A stretch of 53,964 nucleotides of DNA from CAYUHZ01 sp964444625. GTDB taxonomy: Bacteria; Patescibacteriota; Patescibacteriia; Patescibacteriales; GWC2-42-12. The notes below the pieces were generated by a model that worked only from the letters and a program-made list of their open reading frames with translations, made no database searches and was not told where the DNA came from. The DNA lies in assembly GCA_964444625.1 (NCBI GenBank), contig CAYUHZ010000001.1, positions 1 through 53,964 of the forward strand, given 5' to 3'. Made by a program: the position numbers and the translations under genes. Positions 18,692 through 26,608 of the stretch are shown piece by piece. Numbering within the stretch: position 1 is the first letter of the stretch; every line of letters begins with the position of its first letter.

Positions 18692-18738
18692 ATTTACCAA
18701 AAATTTTGGTAAATTTTTAAATTTTACCAAAATTTTTT
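18692..18738 (+). promoter_or_regulatory. Three-arm leader with mutually exclusive hairpins before infA
   Basis: Three related arms lie in the 5' leader: arm 1 ATTTACCAAAA (18692-18702), arm 2 TTTTGGTAAAT (18704-18714) and arm 3 TTTACCAAAA (18723-18732). Arm 2 can pair with arm 1, or in a longer form (18701-18713) with 18723-18735, giving 13 perfect base pairs followed by further T residues. The arrangement resembles an attenuator or a set of operator half-sites. No known leader family is recognised. Confidence 0.55.
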
Positions 18739-18752
18739 GAGTATAAATTTTA

Positions 18753-18989
18753 ATGGATAAACAAGATTCGATAATCAATTCCAAGGAATTTATTGAGATG
18801 CAAGGGGAAGTAATGGAGCTATTGCCGGCTGCGGCTTTTAAGGTCCAACTGGAAAATGGTCATGAAATTTTAGCTCATTTGTCAGGAAAAATGAGAATGA
18901 ATAAAATTAGATTATTACCTGGCGATAGGGTAAAATTGCAAATAAGTCCTTATGATTTAACTAGAGGTAGGATTATTTATCGATTGTAA
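18753..18989 (+). CDS. infA: Translation initiation factor IF-1
   Basis: A 78-residue OB-fold protein that binds the A site of the 30S subunit during initiation. The family sequence is clear from residue 16 on: EMQGEVMELLPAAAFKV, then ENGHEILAHLSGKMR and SPYDLTRGRIIYRL. It has about 8 more N-terminal residues than E. coli IF-1. It is first in the operon infA-rpmJ-rpsM-rpsK-rpsD-rpoA-rplQ-rplM-rpsI, behind a consensus promoter and a structured leader ending 14 nt before the ATG. Only a weak GAG lies at Shine-Dalgarno distance. Confidence 0.97.
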   Translation: MDKQDSIINSKEFIEMQGEVMELLPAAAFKVQLENGHEILAHLSGKMRMNKIRLLPGDRVKLQISPYDLTRGRIIYRL

Positions 18990-18993
18990 TATT

Positions 18994-19107
18994 ATGAAAG
19001 TAAGAGCAAGCGTAAAAGCAATTTGTAAAGATTGCAAAGTTTTAAGGCGGAAAAATCGTCTGCATGTAATCTGTAAAAACCCTAAACACAAACAAAGACA
19101 GGGTTAA
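18994..19107 (+). CDS. rpmJ: 50S ribosomal protein L36 (bL36)
   Basis: A 37-residue ribosomal protein, starting MKVRASVKAICKDCK. It keeps the zinc-ribbon ligands: the C-x2-C pair at C11 and C14, a third cysteine in VICKNPKH and the histidine ending that motif. The length is the normal 37-38 residues. It sits 4 nt after infA and before rpsM, its standard place in bacteria. Confidence 0.96.
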   Translation: MKVRASVKAICKDCKVLRRKNRLHVICKNPKHKQRQG

Positions 19108-19128
19108 TTTATTTTTAATTATCTTAAT

Positions 19129-19521
19129 ATGGCAGTTCGTATAGCTGGAGTAACAATCCCTAATGAAAAGAGAATAGAAATCGCTTTAACTTATATTTTT
19201 GGCATTGGTTTAACTCAGTCTCAAAAAATCCTAAAGCAAACCAAGGTAAATCCAAATAGCAGAGTTAAAGATTTATCGGAAGATGATATTAATAAATTAA
19301 GAGTTGTTGTGGAAAAACAATACCGAGTTGAAGGTGATTTAAAAAGGGATATTATCAGCAATATTAAAAGGCTTAAAGAAATTTCTAGTTATCGCGGATT
19401 AAGACATTCAAGAGGTTTGCCCGTAAGAGGACAGAGAACTAAAACTAATAATCGCACTGTTCGCGGAAATATCAGAAAAACTGCGATTTCCGGTAAAAAA
19501 CCGGCTGGTCAAAAAACCTAA
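19129..19521 (+). CDS. rpsM: 30S ribosomal protein S13 (uS13)
   Basis: A 130-residue protein of the 30S head that contacts tRNA and the 50S subunit. It has the N-terminal AVRIAGVTIPNEKRIEIALTYIFGIG helix-hairpin-helix region and the basic C-terminal RGLRHSRGLPVRGQRTKTN tail. Length is slightly above the E. coli 118. It follows rpmJ by 21 nt with no Shine-Dalgarno and precedes rpsK by 10 nt. Confidence 0.97.
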   Translation: MAVRIAGVTIPNEKRIEIALTYIFGIGLTQSQKILKQTKVNPNSRVKDLSEDDINKLRVVVEKQYRVEGDLKRDIISNIKRLKEISSYRGLRHSRGLPVRGQRTKTNNRTVRGNIRKTAISGKKPAGQKT

Positions 19522-19531
19522 TTAATTTTAT

Positions 19532-20026
19532 ATGATTGAAGAACTAAACAAAATCAACGATCAATCAGGCGAACTCAGCAATCCTGAGCCTGCAGTTGCT
19601 CCTGTTGAAGGCAAAAAAACTTCCGATAAAAAAAGCAAAGCTACCAGCAAAAAAGGTAAAAAGAAGAAAGAAGAAAAAAGAATAACTATCGGCAAAGCTT
19701 ATATCAAGGCTACTTATAATAATACCATTGTTGCTTTGGCTGATCAAAGCGGTAATATAATCTCTTGGGCTAGCGCAGGAACTGCCGGATTCAAAGGACC
19801 AAAAAAATCAACACCATATGCAGCTCAAATAATAACAAAAATTGCCGTTGAAAAAGCAAAAACTTTCGGTTTGTCGGAAGTAAGCGTTTTCGTAAAGGGA
19901 GTTGGAACAGGTAGAGAATCTGCAATTAGGGCTTTGAATGCAAACGGCTTAAATATTAATTTAATCAAGGACGTAACTCCGATTCCACATAATGGATGCC
20001 GAGCCAAAAAACCAAGAAGGGTATAA
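19532..20026 (+). CDS. rpsK: 30S ribosomal protein S11 (uS11) with N-terminal extension
   Basis: A 164-residue S11, against about 129 usually. The core begins near residue 55 (KAYIKATYNNTIVALAD) and runs to the conserved end PIPHNGCRAKKPRRV, including GVGTGRESAIRAL. The first ~50 residues are a low-complexity tail: an acidic/proline part (residues 1-26) then a lysine-rich part with KKGKKKKEEKR. The extension could be disordered and bind rRNA, or an internal start could be used, although I see no ATG between residue 1 and the core. It follows rpsM closely. Confidence 0.95.
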   Translation: MIEELNKINDQSGELSNPEPAVAPVEGKKTSDKKSKATSKKGKKKKEEKRITIGKAYIKATYNNTIVALADQSGNIISWASAGTAGFKGPKKSTPYAAQIITKIAVEKAKTFGLSEVSVFVKGVGTGRESAIRALNANGLNINLIKDVTPIPHNGCRAKKPRRV

Positions 20027-20034
20027 ACAAAATT

Positions 20035-20664
20035 ATGAGTAAAAATCTTAGCCCAAAATGTAAATTATGTCGCCGAGAAGGAGAAAAGCTGATGTTAAAG
20101 GGTGAGCGTTGCGCTACTCCCAAATGCGCTTTAGTTAAAAAAAATTATCCGCCGGGACTTCATGGACCAAAGGGAAGAGGCAGACCGACCGGTTATAGCC
20201 TTCAGTTAAGAGAAAAACAAAAAGCAAAGAGAATTTACAATATTTTAGAGAAACAATTTGAAAATTCTTATAATAAAGCGATCAAAATGAAGGGCGATGT
20301 CGGAGAAAATTTGCTTGGATTGCTGGAAGCAAGGCTGGATAACGTGATCTATCGTTTAGGGTTAGCTGTTTCTCGCAGCCAAGCTAGAGAACTAGTAAGT
20401 CATGGTCATTTCTTGGTAAACAAAAAAAGGGTGAAAATTCCTTCTTATTTAGTGAAAACAGGAGAAATTATAACTATCAAGACCTCCAGCCAAAAGTCAA
20501 AGATTTTTTCTAATTTAAGCGAGAAGCTCAAAAAAAACAACCTACCAGGTTGGTTAAGCTTCAACACCCAAAATCTAGAAGCTAAAATATTAAATCTACC
20601 AAAAAAAGAAGATCTAGAAGCCAAGATTAACGTTCAGCTGATCATTGAGTTTTATTCAAGATAA
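20035..20664 (+). CDS. rpsD: 30S ribosomal protein S4 (uS4), zinc-binding type
   Basis: A 209-residue primary 16S rRNA-binding protein. It is the four-cysteine form: CKLC near residues 9-12, then C26 and C31 in GERCATPKCAL. The S4 RNA-binding domain is recognisable in LEARLDNVIYRLGLAVSRSQARELVSHGHFLVN. The ATG at 20035 is chosen because it gives the normal S4 N-terminus; an upstream in-frame start at 19996 would overlap rpsK. In many bacteria S4 autoregulates this operon; whether it does here is unknown. Confidence 0.96.
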   Translation: MSKNLSPKCKLCRREGEKLMLKGERCATPKCALVKKNYPPGLHGPKGRGRPTGYSLQLREKQKAKRIYNILEKQFENSYNKAIKMKGDVGENLLGLLEARLDNVIYRLGLAVSRSQARELVSHGHFLVNKKRVKIPSYLVKTGEIITIKTSSQKSKIFSNLSEKLKKNNLPGWLSFNTQNLEAKILNLPKKEDLEAKINVQLIIEFYSR

Positions 20665-20724
20665 ATTAATTAATTAAAGGTCAACAGGGAATAATATTTA
20701 TTTTCCCTTAAACCAGGTGAAAAT

Positions 20725-21564
20725 ATGCAACAAATCGCCTTGCCAAAAAAAATCGAATTTATAGAAGGCGAGAAGCCTAATCATAAACAAGTAATTATAG
20801 GGCCTTGCTATCCTGGTTATGGCGCCACATTAGGCAATGCTTTAAGAAGAGTAATGCTATCGTCCTTGCCTGGAGCAGCGGTGGTAGGTGTAAAAATCAA
20901 AGGAGCCAGCCATGAATTTATGACTCTCCCTCACATTAAAGAAGATATGCTCCAGATTGTTTTATCTTTAAAAAGACTCCGTTTAAAAATTCATGGAAAT
21001 GAAGAAGTTGTTAAACTCGAGTTATCAGTTCATGGAGAAAAAGAGGTAACCGCAAAAGATATTATCAAAAATAGCCAAGCAGAAATAATAAATCCTGATT
21101 TAACAATCGCCCACATTACTGATATGGCTGGTAGTTTAGTAATGGAAATTTTTGCTACAAGAGGCAGGGGATATGAAACGAACGAAAGTCGTGAAAACCA
21201 AAAAAATGAACTAGGCTATATCGAAATAGACTCAATATATTCTCCGGTGTTAGCGGTTGGCATAAAAATAGAAAATGTCAGAGTTGGGAAAATGACGAAT
21301 TGGGATAAATTAATAATGGATATTATCACAGACGGAACAATAACTCCTGAATACGCTTTTAGTGAAACAAACGATATTTTAATTAAGCAGTTTGTTTCTT
21401 TGGAAGAAATCTTAAAAGAAGCTAATGATGAGAAAATAGACGACTCCCAACCAACAGAAGAAACTGTTGAAATAACCGAAAAAACCGAAAGTAAAGGCGA
21501 AGAAATAACCCATGTCAATGATGAAGTCGAAAAGAAAAAACGAGGCAGGCCAAAAAAGTCATAA
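20725..21564 (+). CDS. rpoA: RNA polymerase alpha subunit lacking the alpha-CTD
   Basis: A 279-residue alpha subunit. The N-terminal dimerisation/assembly domain is complete, from FIEGEKPNHKQVIIGPCYPG and TLGNALRRVMLSSLPGAAV to about residue 232. The following ~47 residues are an acidic, Glu/Thr-rich linker ending in the basic KKKRGRPKKS (residues 270-279), which contains an RGRP AT-hook core. The helical alpha-CTD (UP-element and activator contacts; full length about 315-330) is absent. Translation ends at TAA 21562-21564 and rplQ starts 17 nt later, so no room remains for it. A Shine-Dalgarno-like AGGTGA lies 6 nt before the ATG, unlike most neighbours. Confidence 0.95.
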   Translation: MQQIALPKKIEFIEGEKPNHKQVIIGPCYPGYGATLGNALRRVMLSSLPGAAVVGVKIKGASHEFMTLPHIKEDMLQIVLSLKRLRLKIHGNEEVVKLELSVHGEKEVTAKDIIKNSQAEIINPDLTIAHITDMAGSLVMEIFATRGRGYETNESRENQKNELGYIEIDSIYSPVLAVGIKIENVRVGKMTNWDKLIMDIITDGTITPEYAFSETNDILIKQFVSLEEILKEANDEKIDDSQPTEETVEITEKTESKGEEITHVNDEVEKKKRGRPKKS

Positions 21565-21581
21565 ATAAAAACAATCTTTAT

Positions 21582-21932
21582 ATGAGACACAGAAAAAAAA
21601 GCACAACTCTCGATCGACAAAAGGCACCACGTAAGGCAATGCTGAATAATCTAGCAGCTAGTGTTATTTTATATGAAAAAGTGACAACCACCAAAGCTAA
21701 AGCAAAGGCAGTGAAGCCGTTGGTTGAGAAAATTATTACCCTATCAAAAAAGAACGACCTTACTGCAAAAAAAGCCGTAATTTCCATGTTGGCTCAAAAG
21801 AATGCTGTTAAAAAAACTTTTGAAGTCTTGAATAAAAGATATGCGAAAAAAATCGGTGGCTATACCAGGATTACCAAATTAGGCACAAGGCAAGGCGATG
21901 GAGCTGAAATCGCTCAAATAGAATTAGTTTAA
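21582..21932 (+). CDS. rplQ: 50S ribosomal protein L17 (bL17)
   Basis: A 116-residue protein near the peptide exit tunnel. The N-terminus MRHRKKSTTLDRQKAPRKAM and the segment YEKVTTTKAKAKAVKPLVEK are diagnostic. The end GDGAEIAQIELV is complete. It directly follows rpoA, the usual bacterial order. Confidence 0.96.
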   Translation: MRHRKKSTTLDRQKAPRKAMLNNLAASVILYEKVTTTKAKAKAVKPLVEKIITLSKKNDLTAKKAVISMLAQKNAVKKTFEVLNKRYAKKIGGYTRITKLGTRQGDGAEIAQIELV

Positions 21933-21936
21933 AATT

Positions 21937-22296
21937 ATGGAAAAAAACAAGTTAAACATTCATAAAATAGACGCTGAAGGGAAATCGCTAGGCAGGCTGG
22001 CGACTCAAATTTCTATTTTATTAAGAGGCAAACAGAATCCTGAGTATTTGCCAAATGTAGACCAGGGACAAATAGTCCATGTGATAAATGCTTCTAAATT
22101 AAAAATCGGCATTAAAAAATCTATTCAGAAAAATTACTTTCATTTTTCTGGACATCCTGGTGGCTTAAAGAAAACCAAGCTGGGTGATTTAAATATTAAA
22201 AAACCGACTGAGGCGCTTTATCGAGCGGTCAAACAAATGCTCGCGCCCAACAAGATGAGAAAAATATTTTTGCAACGTTTAATTATAAAAAGTTAA
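21937..22296 (+). CDS. rplM: 50S ribosomal protein L13 (uL13), short C-terminus
   Basis: A 119-residue L13. Core motifs are present: EGKSLGRLATQISILLRGK, FHFSGHPGGLKK and ALYRAVKQMLAPNKM. It is about 20 residues shorter than the 140-145 usual, missing the C-terminal segment after the MLPKN-type helix. It is followed 8 nt later by rpsI, its normal partner. Confidence 0.94.
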   Translation: MEKNKLNIHKIDAEGKSLGRLATQISILLRGKQNPEYLPNVDQGQIVHVINASKLKIGIKKSIQKNYFHFSGHPGGLKKTKLGDLNIKKPTEALYRAVKQMLAPNKMRKIFLQRLIIKS

Positions 22297-22304
22297 TCAA
22301 TTTT

Positions 22305-22745
22305 ATGAAAGCAGAGGATAAAAATATCAAACCCACCGAAGAAATTGCAAAATTCAAAGGCAAATATTTATCGGCTACCGGCAGAAGAAAAACTGCTGTT
22401 GCCAGAGTCAGGTTATATAAAAACGGCAACGGAACAATTAATATCAACGGTAAAGATATAAATGAATATTTCACAATTGATATAAGAAGCGCTGTTTTTC
22501 AACCATTAAAACAAACCAGTCATACCAAGGATGTTAACTTGTCAATTTTTGTTAATGGTGGAGGAAAAATTGCTCAAGCTGAAGCCTGCAGGCATGCAAT
22601 TTGCCAAATTCTATTAAAAACTGAAGAAGATATAAGACCGACCTTGAAAGCCAAGGGTTGGCTGACCAGAGATGCGAGAAAGAAAGAAAGAAAGAAACCT
22701 GGTTTAAAAAAAGCGAGAAGAGCGCCACAATGGAGTAAGCGTTAA
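22305..22745 (+). CDS. rpsI: 30S ribosomal protein S9 (uS9)
   Basis: A 146-residue protein whose C-terminal tail reaches the P site. It has an N-terminal extension of about 20 residues, then SATGRRKTAVARVRLYKNG, and ends with the conserved basic tail KKARRAPQWSKR, whose terminal SKR contacts P-site tRNA. It is the last gene of the operon and is followed 16 nt later by a perfect hairpin. Confidence 0.96.
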   Translation: MKAEDKNIKPTEEIAKFKGKYLSATGRRKTAVARVRLYKNGNGTININGKDINEYFTIDIRSAVFQPLKQTSHTKDVNLSIFVNGGGKIAQAEACRHAICQILLKTEEDIRPTLKAKGWLTRDARKKERKKPGLKKARRAPQWSKR

Positions 22746-22760
22746 AAAATAAATTTATTA

Positions 22761-22790
22761 TAAAACCACTGTTAAAATGCAGTGGTTTTA
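22761..22790 (+). terminator. Terminator of the ribosomal operon
   Basis: An 11-bp perfect stem TAAAACCACTG / CAGTGGTTTTA around the 8-nt loop TTAAAATG. The T residues lie in the descending arm. It sits right after rpsI and just before the -10 box of the flippase gene. Confidence 0.7.
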
Positions 22791-22799
22791 TGGTATAAT
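22791..22799 (+). promoter_or_regulatory. Extended -10 promoter for the flippase gene
   Basis: TGgTATAAT, a perfect extended -10, immediately downstream of the operon terminator. The -35 region would fall in the terminator loop (TTAAAA). The predicted start near 22806 leaves about 19 nt before the ATG at 22825. Confidence 0.5.
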
Positions 22800-22824
22800 A
22801 AAAATGCTGTTTTAAGCAATTTTT

Positions 22825-24270
22825 ATGCCTGAAAAAATCAACAATATAGCGCGTAATACATCTTTTTTTACTTTTGCTTTGATTTTGCAAAAAATTATTT
22901 CATTTACCTACTTCACCTTAATAGCACGCACGTTAGGACCTGAAGATCTTGGTAAATATTATTTTGCCATTTCCTTTGCCGCTCTCTTTAGTGTTTTTAT
23001 TGATTTTGGATTAAGCAATGCTTTAACCCGTGAGATTCCCAAAAAAAATAAATCTGCCAGCCAACTATTATCCAACTCTCTGCTGATAAAAGCATTATTT
23101 TCTTTCATAACCATTATTGTAGTATTTTTGATTGTTAACGTCGGCGATTACTCGGATTTAATAAAAACTTTGATCTATTTTTCTTTGATTTGCGTTATTC
23201 TTGATTCTTTCAGCTCAACTTTCTTTGCCGTTACCAGGGGATTCCACAATTTATTATACGAAAGCATTGCCTCGGTTATTTTTCAATTAATCGTGCTGAT
23301 ATTTGGTTTAGTCGTTATAAATCAACAGCTTGGTTTAATTTGGCTGATCGGCTCCCTGATAAGCGCTAGCACCTTTAATTTCTTTTTTTCTTTATCAGTT
23401 CTAAAAATTAAATGGAAGCTTAAATTAACCTTCGGTTTAGATAAAAAAATATTGACTTATCTGCTCGCCTTATCACTGCCATTTGCTTTATACGCGATTT
23501 ATCAGCGCTTTTACGCTTACTTTGACACTGTTCTACTTTCTCATCTTGCCACGGATCGCGATGTTGGCATTTACCAAATTGCTTTCAAGATTGTGAATGC
23601 ATTGCAATTCTTGCCGCTAGCTTTCACCGCCTCTCTTTATCCGGCCATGAGCTCATATTGGCAAAACAATCGAGAACAGCTGGCAATTACCTTTGAACGC
23701 TCGATTAAATACCTGTTAATTATTGTTTTGCCAATTTCTGCCGGAATTTTAATTTTAGCTGACAAGATAATTTTACTTTTCAAAGAAGGTTTTAGCGATG
23801 CTGTTATTCCCTTGCAACTTAATATGGTGGCTTTAATTTTTATTTTTTTAAATTATCCAGTCGGTTCTCTTCTCAACGCCTGCGATCGGCAAAAAACTAA
23901 TACAAAAAACATGTTTATCACCTTGATAGCCAGCATAATTTTAAATATTATTTTAATACCTCAGGCCAAATCAGTTGGCGCCAGCTTAACGGTTGTCTTT
24001 AGCAATGCATTAATGCTTATTCTCGGTTTGACCTACGTTCCTCAAATTATAAAATATAGCAGCAAAAGTATTATTTTAATTTTTTTAAAAACATTAACAG
24101 CTAGTATACTGATGGCTCTATCTGTTTGGTTGCTCAAAAGCCAACTATCAATTTTCTTGGTGACGATTATCGGCGCCTTTATCTACTTCTTGCTGCTTTT
24201 TTTCCTAGGAGGAATCAAGAAAGACGATGTTGTCAGCATTTGGCGTACCTTTTCCAAAAAACAAAACTAA
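22825..24270 (+). CDS. Polysaccharide flippase, Wzx/MATE-like
   Basis: A 481-residue membrane protein with about 12-14 helices. It begins with the pattern of polysaccharide biosynthesis transporters (FTFALILQKIISFTYFTLIARTLGPEDLGKYYFA), as in Wzx-type members of the MOP superfamily, which move lipid-linked sugars across the membrane. The usual DVGIYQIAFKIVNALQFLPLAFTASLYPAMS segment is present. It is the only flippase I see in the window and probably serves glycans built by the surrounding glycosyltransferases. A GT4 gene follows 12 nt later. Confidence 0.9.
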   Translation: MPEKINNIARNTSFFTFALILQKIISFTYFTLIARTLGPEDLGKYYFAISFAALFSVFIDFGLSNALTREIPKKNKSASQLLSNSLLIKALFSFITIIVVFLIVNVGDYSDLIKTLIYFSLICVILDSFSSTFFAVTRGFHNLLYESIASVIFQLIVLIFGLVVINQQLGLIWLIGSLISASTFNFFFSLSVLKIKWKLKLTFGLDKKILTYLLALSLPFALYAIYQRFYAYFDTVLLSHLATDRDVGIYQIAFKIVNALQFLPLAFTASLYPAMSSYWQNNREQLAITFERSIKYLLIIVLPISAGILILADKIILLFKEGFSDAVIPLQLNMVALIFIFLNYPVGSLLNACDRQKTNTKNMFITLIASIILNIILIPQAKSVGASLTVVFSNALMLILGLTYVPQIIKYSSKSIILIFLKTLTASILMALSVWLLKSQLSIFLVTIIGAFIYFLLLFFLGGIKKDDVVSIWRTFSKKQN

Positions 24271-24282
24271 TTGATTTTATTT

Positions 24283-25446
24283 ATGAAAACTTTACTCTTC
24301 ACTTTGGAATATCCACCTTTCAGGGGCGGAGTGGCGAATTATTACGGTAACTTGGTTAGCTATTGGAAGTCATACTTACAACTTAAACACCCGAAACAAA
24401 ATATTATTCGCTCTGAAGCATTAGATGACAATATCTCGGTTCTTGACAATAACAAAGGTGAATTAATAAGCAATTATCTTCCTTTTTTCCGCTGGCTGCC
24501 AGCTATCAGGGAATTAAACGATCGTATTAAGAGGCACAAAATAGAATATGTGCTGGTTGGTCATGTCTTGCCTTTAGGGACGGTAGCTTTCTTGCTAAAA
24601 AAATATTATCACTTTCGAGGAAAAGAAATCAACTACTCGGTATTTTTCCATGGCATGGATCTAAGCTTCGCTTTCAGATACTGGCTGAAGCGCCAGATCG
24701 CCAAACAAGTCATTAAATCAGCCGATAGCCTAATTTGCACCAATTACTATGTGGCTAATCTTTTAAGAAACGTCTTGAGCAATAATTACTGGCACAAAAT
24801 CCAAGTTGTCAACCCGGGAGTTGACAACTTGGTGGTAATGCTCGAAGATTCAACTATCAATAAAATCAAACAGGAATATCGGTTAGTTAATAAATTAGTT
24901 ATGTTCAGCCTGGGACGATTAGTTAAAAGAAAAGGCTTTGATATGGTGATTGAAGCTCTGCCTCAAGCCAACAAGACGGTTCCCAATTTGGTGTATGTTA
25001 TCGCCGGCGCCGGCCCGGATGAATTATATTTAAAGAATTTAGCTAAAGAAAAAAAAGTTGAAAATGTGATTTTTCTGGGAGAAATAAGCGAACGCGATAA
25101 ATGGGTTTGGTTTGATATCTGCGATTTTTTTATCATGACTTCGCGCGACATCAACGGTGATTTCGAAGGCTTCGGCATAGTATATCTTGAAGCCAATCTT
25201 CTAGGAAAACCTGTTATTGCCGGATCATCAGGCGGAGTTAACGACGCGGTAGTTAACGGATATAACGGCATTACTGTAAATTCAGAAGATAGCCACAGCA
25301 TTGCCAAGGGGATTATTAGATTTGCGGAAAACAATGAATGGAGAAAAAAATTAGGCCTTCAAGGAAAAGAAAGAGTACGAAACGAATTTAATTGGGAAAA
25401 ACAAATTGATAAAATCTACAAAATTATTGAAAGAAAATCTTTATGA
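24283..25446 (+). CDS. GT4 family glycosyltransferase
   Basis: A 387-residue GT-B fold enzyme. The N-terminus MKTLLFTLEYPPFRGGVANY carries the glycine-rich acceptor loop, and the C-terminal domain has FSLGRLVKRKGFDMVIEAL and the E-x7-E signature in FEGFGIVYLEANLLGKPVIA. The ATG at 24283 is preferred to an in-frame TTG at 24271 next to the flippase stop. Its stop overlaps the next ATG by 4 nt (ATGA), so it is translationally coupled to the GT2 gene. Donor and acceptor are unknown. Confidence 0.88.
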   Translation: MKTLLFTLEYPPFRGGVANYYGNLVSYWKSYLQLKHPKQNIIRSEALDDNISVLDNNKGELISNYLPFFRWLPAIRELNDRIKRHKIEYVLVGHVLPLGTVAFLLKKYYHFRGKEINYSVFFHGMDLSFAFRYWLKRQIAKQVIKSADSLICTNYYVANLLRNVLSNNYWHKIQVVNPGVDNLVVMLEDSTINKIKQEYRLVNKLVMFSLGRLVKRKGFDMVIEALPQANKTVPNLVYVIAGAGPDELYLKNLAKEKKVENVIFLGEISERDKWVWFDICDFFIMTSRDINGDFEGFGIVYLEANLLGKPVIAGSSGGVNDAVVNGYNGITVNSEDSHSIAKGIIRFAENNEWRKKLGLQGKERVRNEFNWEKQIDKIYKIIERKSL

Positions 25447-26129
25447 TATCAATTATTATTCCGGTTTTTAACCAAGCAAAAAAACTAGACAATTGTCTTA
25501 AATCAATAAAAAATCAAATTTATAACAACTACCAAATTATAATCGTTAATGATGGCTCAACTGATAATATTGGCGAGATTGTAAAAAAACACCTGGACTA
25601 TTTCAATTTTCGTCTAAAAATAATTGATCAAAAAAATCAAGGATCTAATAACGCTAGAAATAGGGGTGCTAAATCAGCCCAAGGAGAATTCTTGCTTTTT
25701 TGCGATGCAGACATAGAACTTTACCCAAAGATGCTGGAAAAAATGCACCAAGCGCTAGAGACAAACCACAATGCTAGTTATGCATATTGTTCTTTTTTTT
25801 GGGGTAACAAAAAATTTGGTTTAAACTCTTTCGACCCTGATAAGCTGAAACAAATGCCTTACATCCATACCACCTCTCTGATCAGACGCGAGCATTTTCC
25901 ATATTTTGATACATCGATAAAAAGATTCCAAGATTGGGATCTGTGGTTGACAATGCTTGAACAAGGAAGAAGCGGCGTCTGGGTAAACGAATTTTTATTT
26001 AAAGTAGCCACCGGAGGAACTATCAGTAACTGGCTGCCATCGTTTTTTTATAAATTTTTTCCTTTTCTGCCTTCGGTGAAAAAATATCACGAATCAGTTC
26101 AAATTATTAAAGAAAAACATGGAATTTAG
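25443..26129 (+). CDS. GT2 family glycosyltransferase
   Basis: A 228-residue GT-A fold enzyme with IIPVFNQAKKL, the nucleotide-binding VNDGSTDN, a DxD equivalent in FCDADIELYP and an acidic catalytic stretch FQDWDLWLTM. It has no membrane helix. It overlaps the preceding GT4 gene by 4 nt and the following DUF192 gene by 11 nt. It probably extends a lipid-linked glycan on the cytoplasmic face before export by the nearby flippase. Confidence 0.88.
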   Translation: MISIIIPVFNQAKKLDNCLKSIKNQIYNNYQIIIVNDGSTDNIGEIVKKHLDYFNFRLKIIDQKNQGSNNARNRGAKSAQGEFLLFCDADIELYPKMLEKMHQALETNHNASYAYCSFFWGNKKFGLNSFDPDKLKQMPYIHTTSLIRREHFPYFDTSIKRFQDWDLWLTMLEQGRSGVWVNEFLFKVATGGTISNWLPSFFYKFFPFLPSVKKYHESVQIIKEKHGI

Positions 26130-26583
26130 AAAATTTTTTTCTAAAAAATATTTTTTTTTAACGATTCTTGGACTTCTCTTTATCCTTGCTGGTTGTCGAG
26201 CTCAAGATCGCTCCTCAACTTCAGAACTTAAAAAAGTATTTATTAAAAACCAATATTTTTTAGTAGAAATAGCTGACTCACCGAATGAACAGAAAATCGG
26301 TTTAAGCGAGCGAGCAAACCTACCATTAAATACGGGCATGCTGTTTGTTTTTCCTGACAAAAAAAATCGATCTTTTTGGATGAAAAAAATGAAATTTCCG
26401 ATAGATATTATCTGGATTAAAGACAATGAAATTGTGAAGATAGACAAAAATCTGACCCCAGAAGGAGATCTTCCAGAATCAACCTATACCTCCAATTCAC
26501 TGGTTGACCTAGTACTTGAAATTAACGGTGGTTTATCAGATAAATATAAATTTAAAATAGGTGATAAGGTAGCAATTGAATAA
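26119..26583 (+). CDS. DUF192 family lipoprotein
   Basis: A 154-residue secreted protein. It has a basic N-terminus, a hydrophobic stretch (FFLTILGLLFIL) and the lipobox LAGC with C26 as the predicted lipidated residue, so the mature protein is tethered outside the membrane. The mature part is a DUF192 domain: a motif around NEQKIGLSERANLPLNTGML, then FWMKKMKFPIDIIWI and a closing VLEINGG. DUF192 function is unknown. The overlap with the GT2 gene indicates co-transcription. Confidence 0.85.
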   Translation: MEFRKFFSKKYFFLTILGLLFILAGCRAQDRSSTSELKKVFIKNQYFLVEIADSPNEQKIGLSERANLPLNTGMLFVFPDKKNRSFWMKKMKFPIDIIWIKDNEIVKIDKNLTPEGDLPESTYTSNSLVDLVLEINGGLSDKYKFKIGDKVAIE

Positions 26584-26588
26584 AAAAA

Positions 26589-26608
26589 GGGCGCCCTTAG
26601 GGGCACCC
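26589..26608 (-). terminator. Intrinsic terminator of the 93-aa reverse gene
   Basis: On the reverse strand: GGGTGCCC, loop CTAA, GGGCGCCC (8 bp, one G-T wobble) followed by seven T residues. The gene's stop codon lies in the loop. It is among the strongest terminators in the window. Confidence 0.85.

Noticed and set aside
20686..20708. AGGGAA/TTCCCT hairpin between rpsD and rpoA as a terminator or S4-binding site
   Set aside because: A six-base stem with a wide loop and no T-tract, and rpoA clearly continues the operon.
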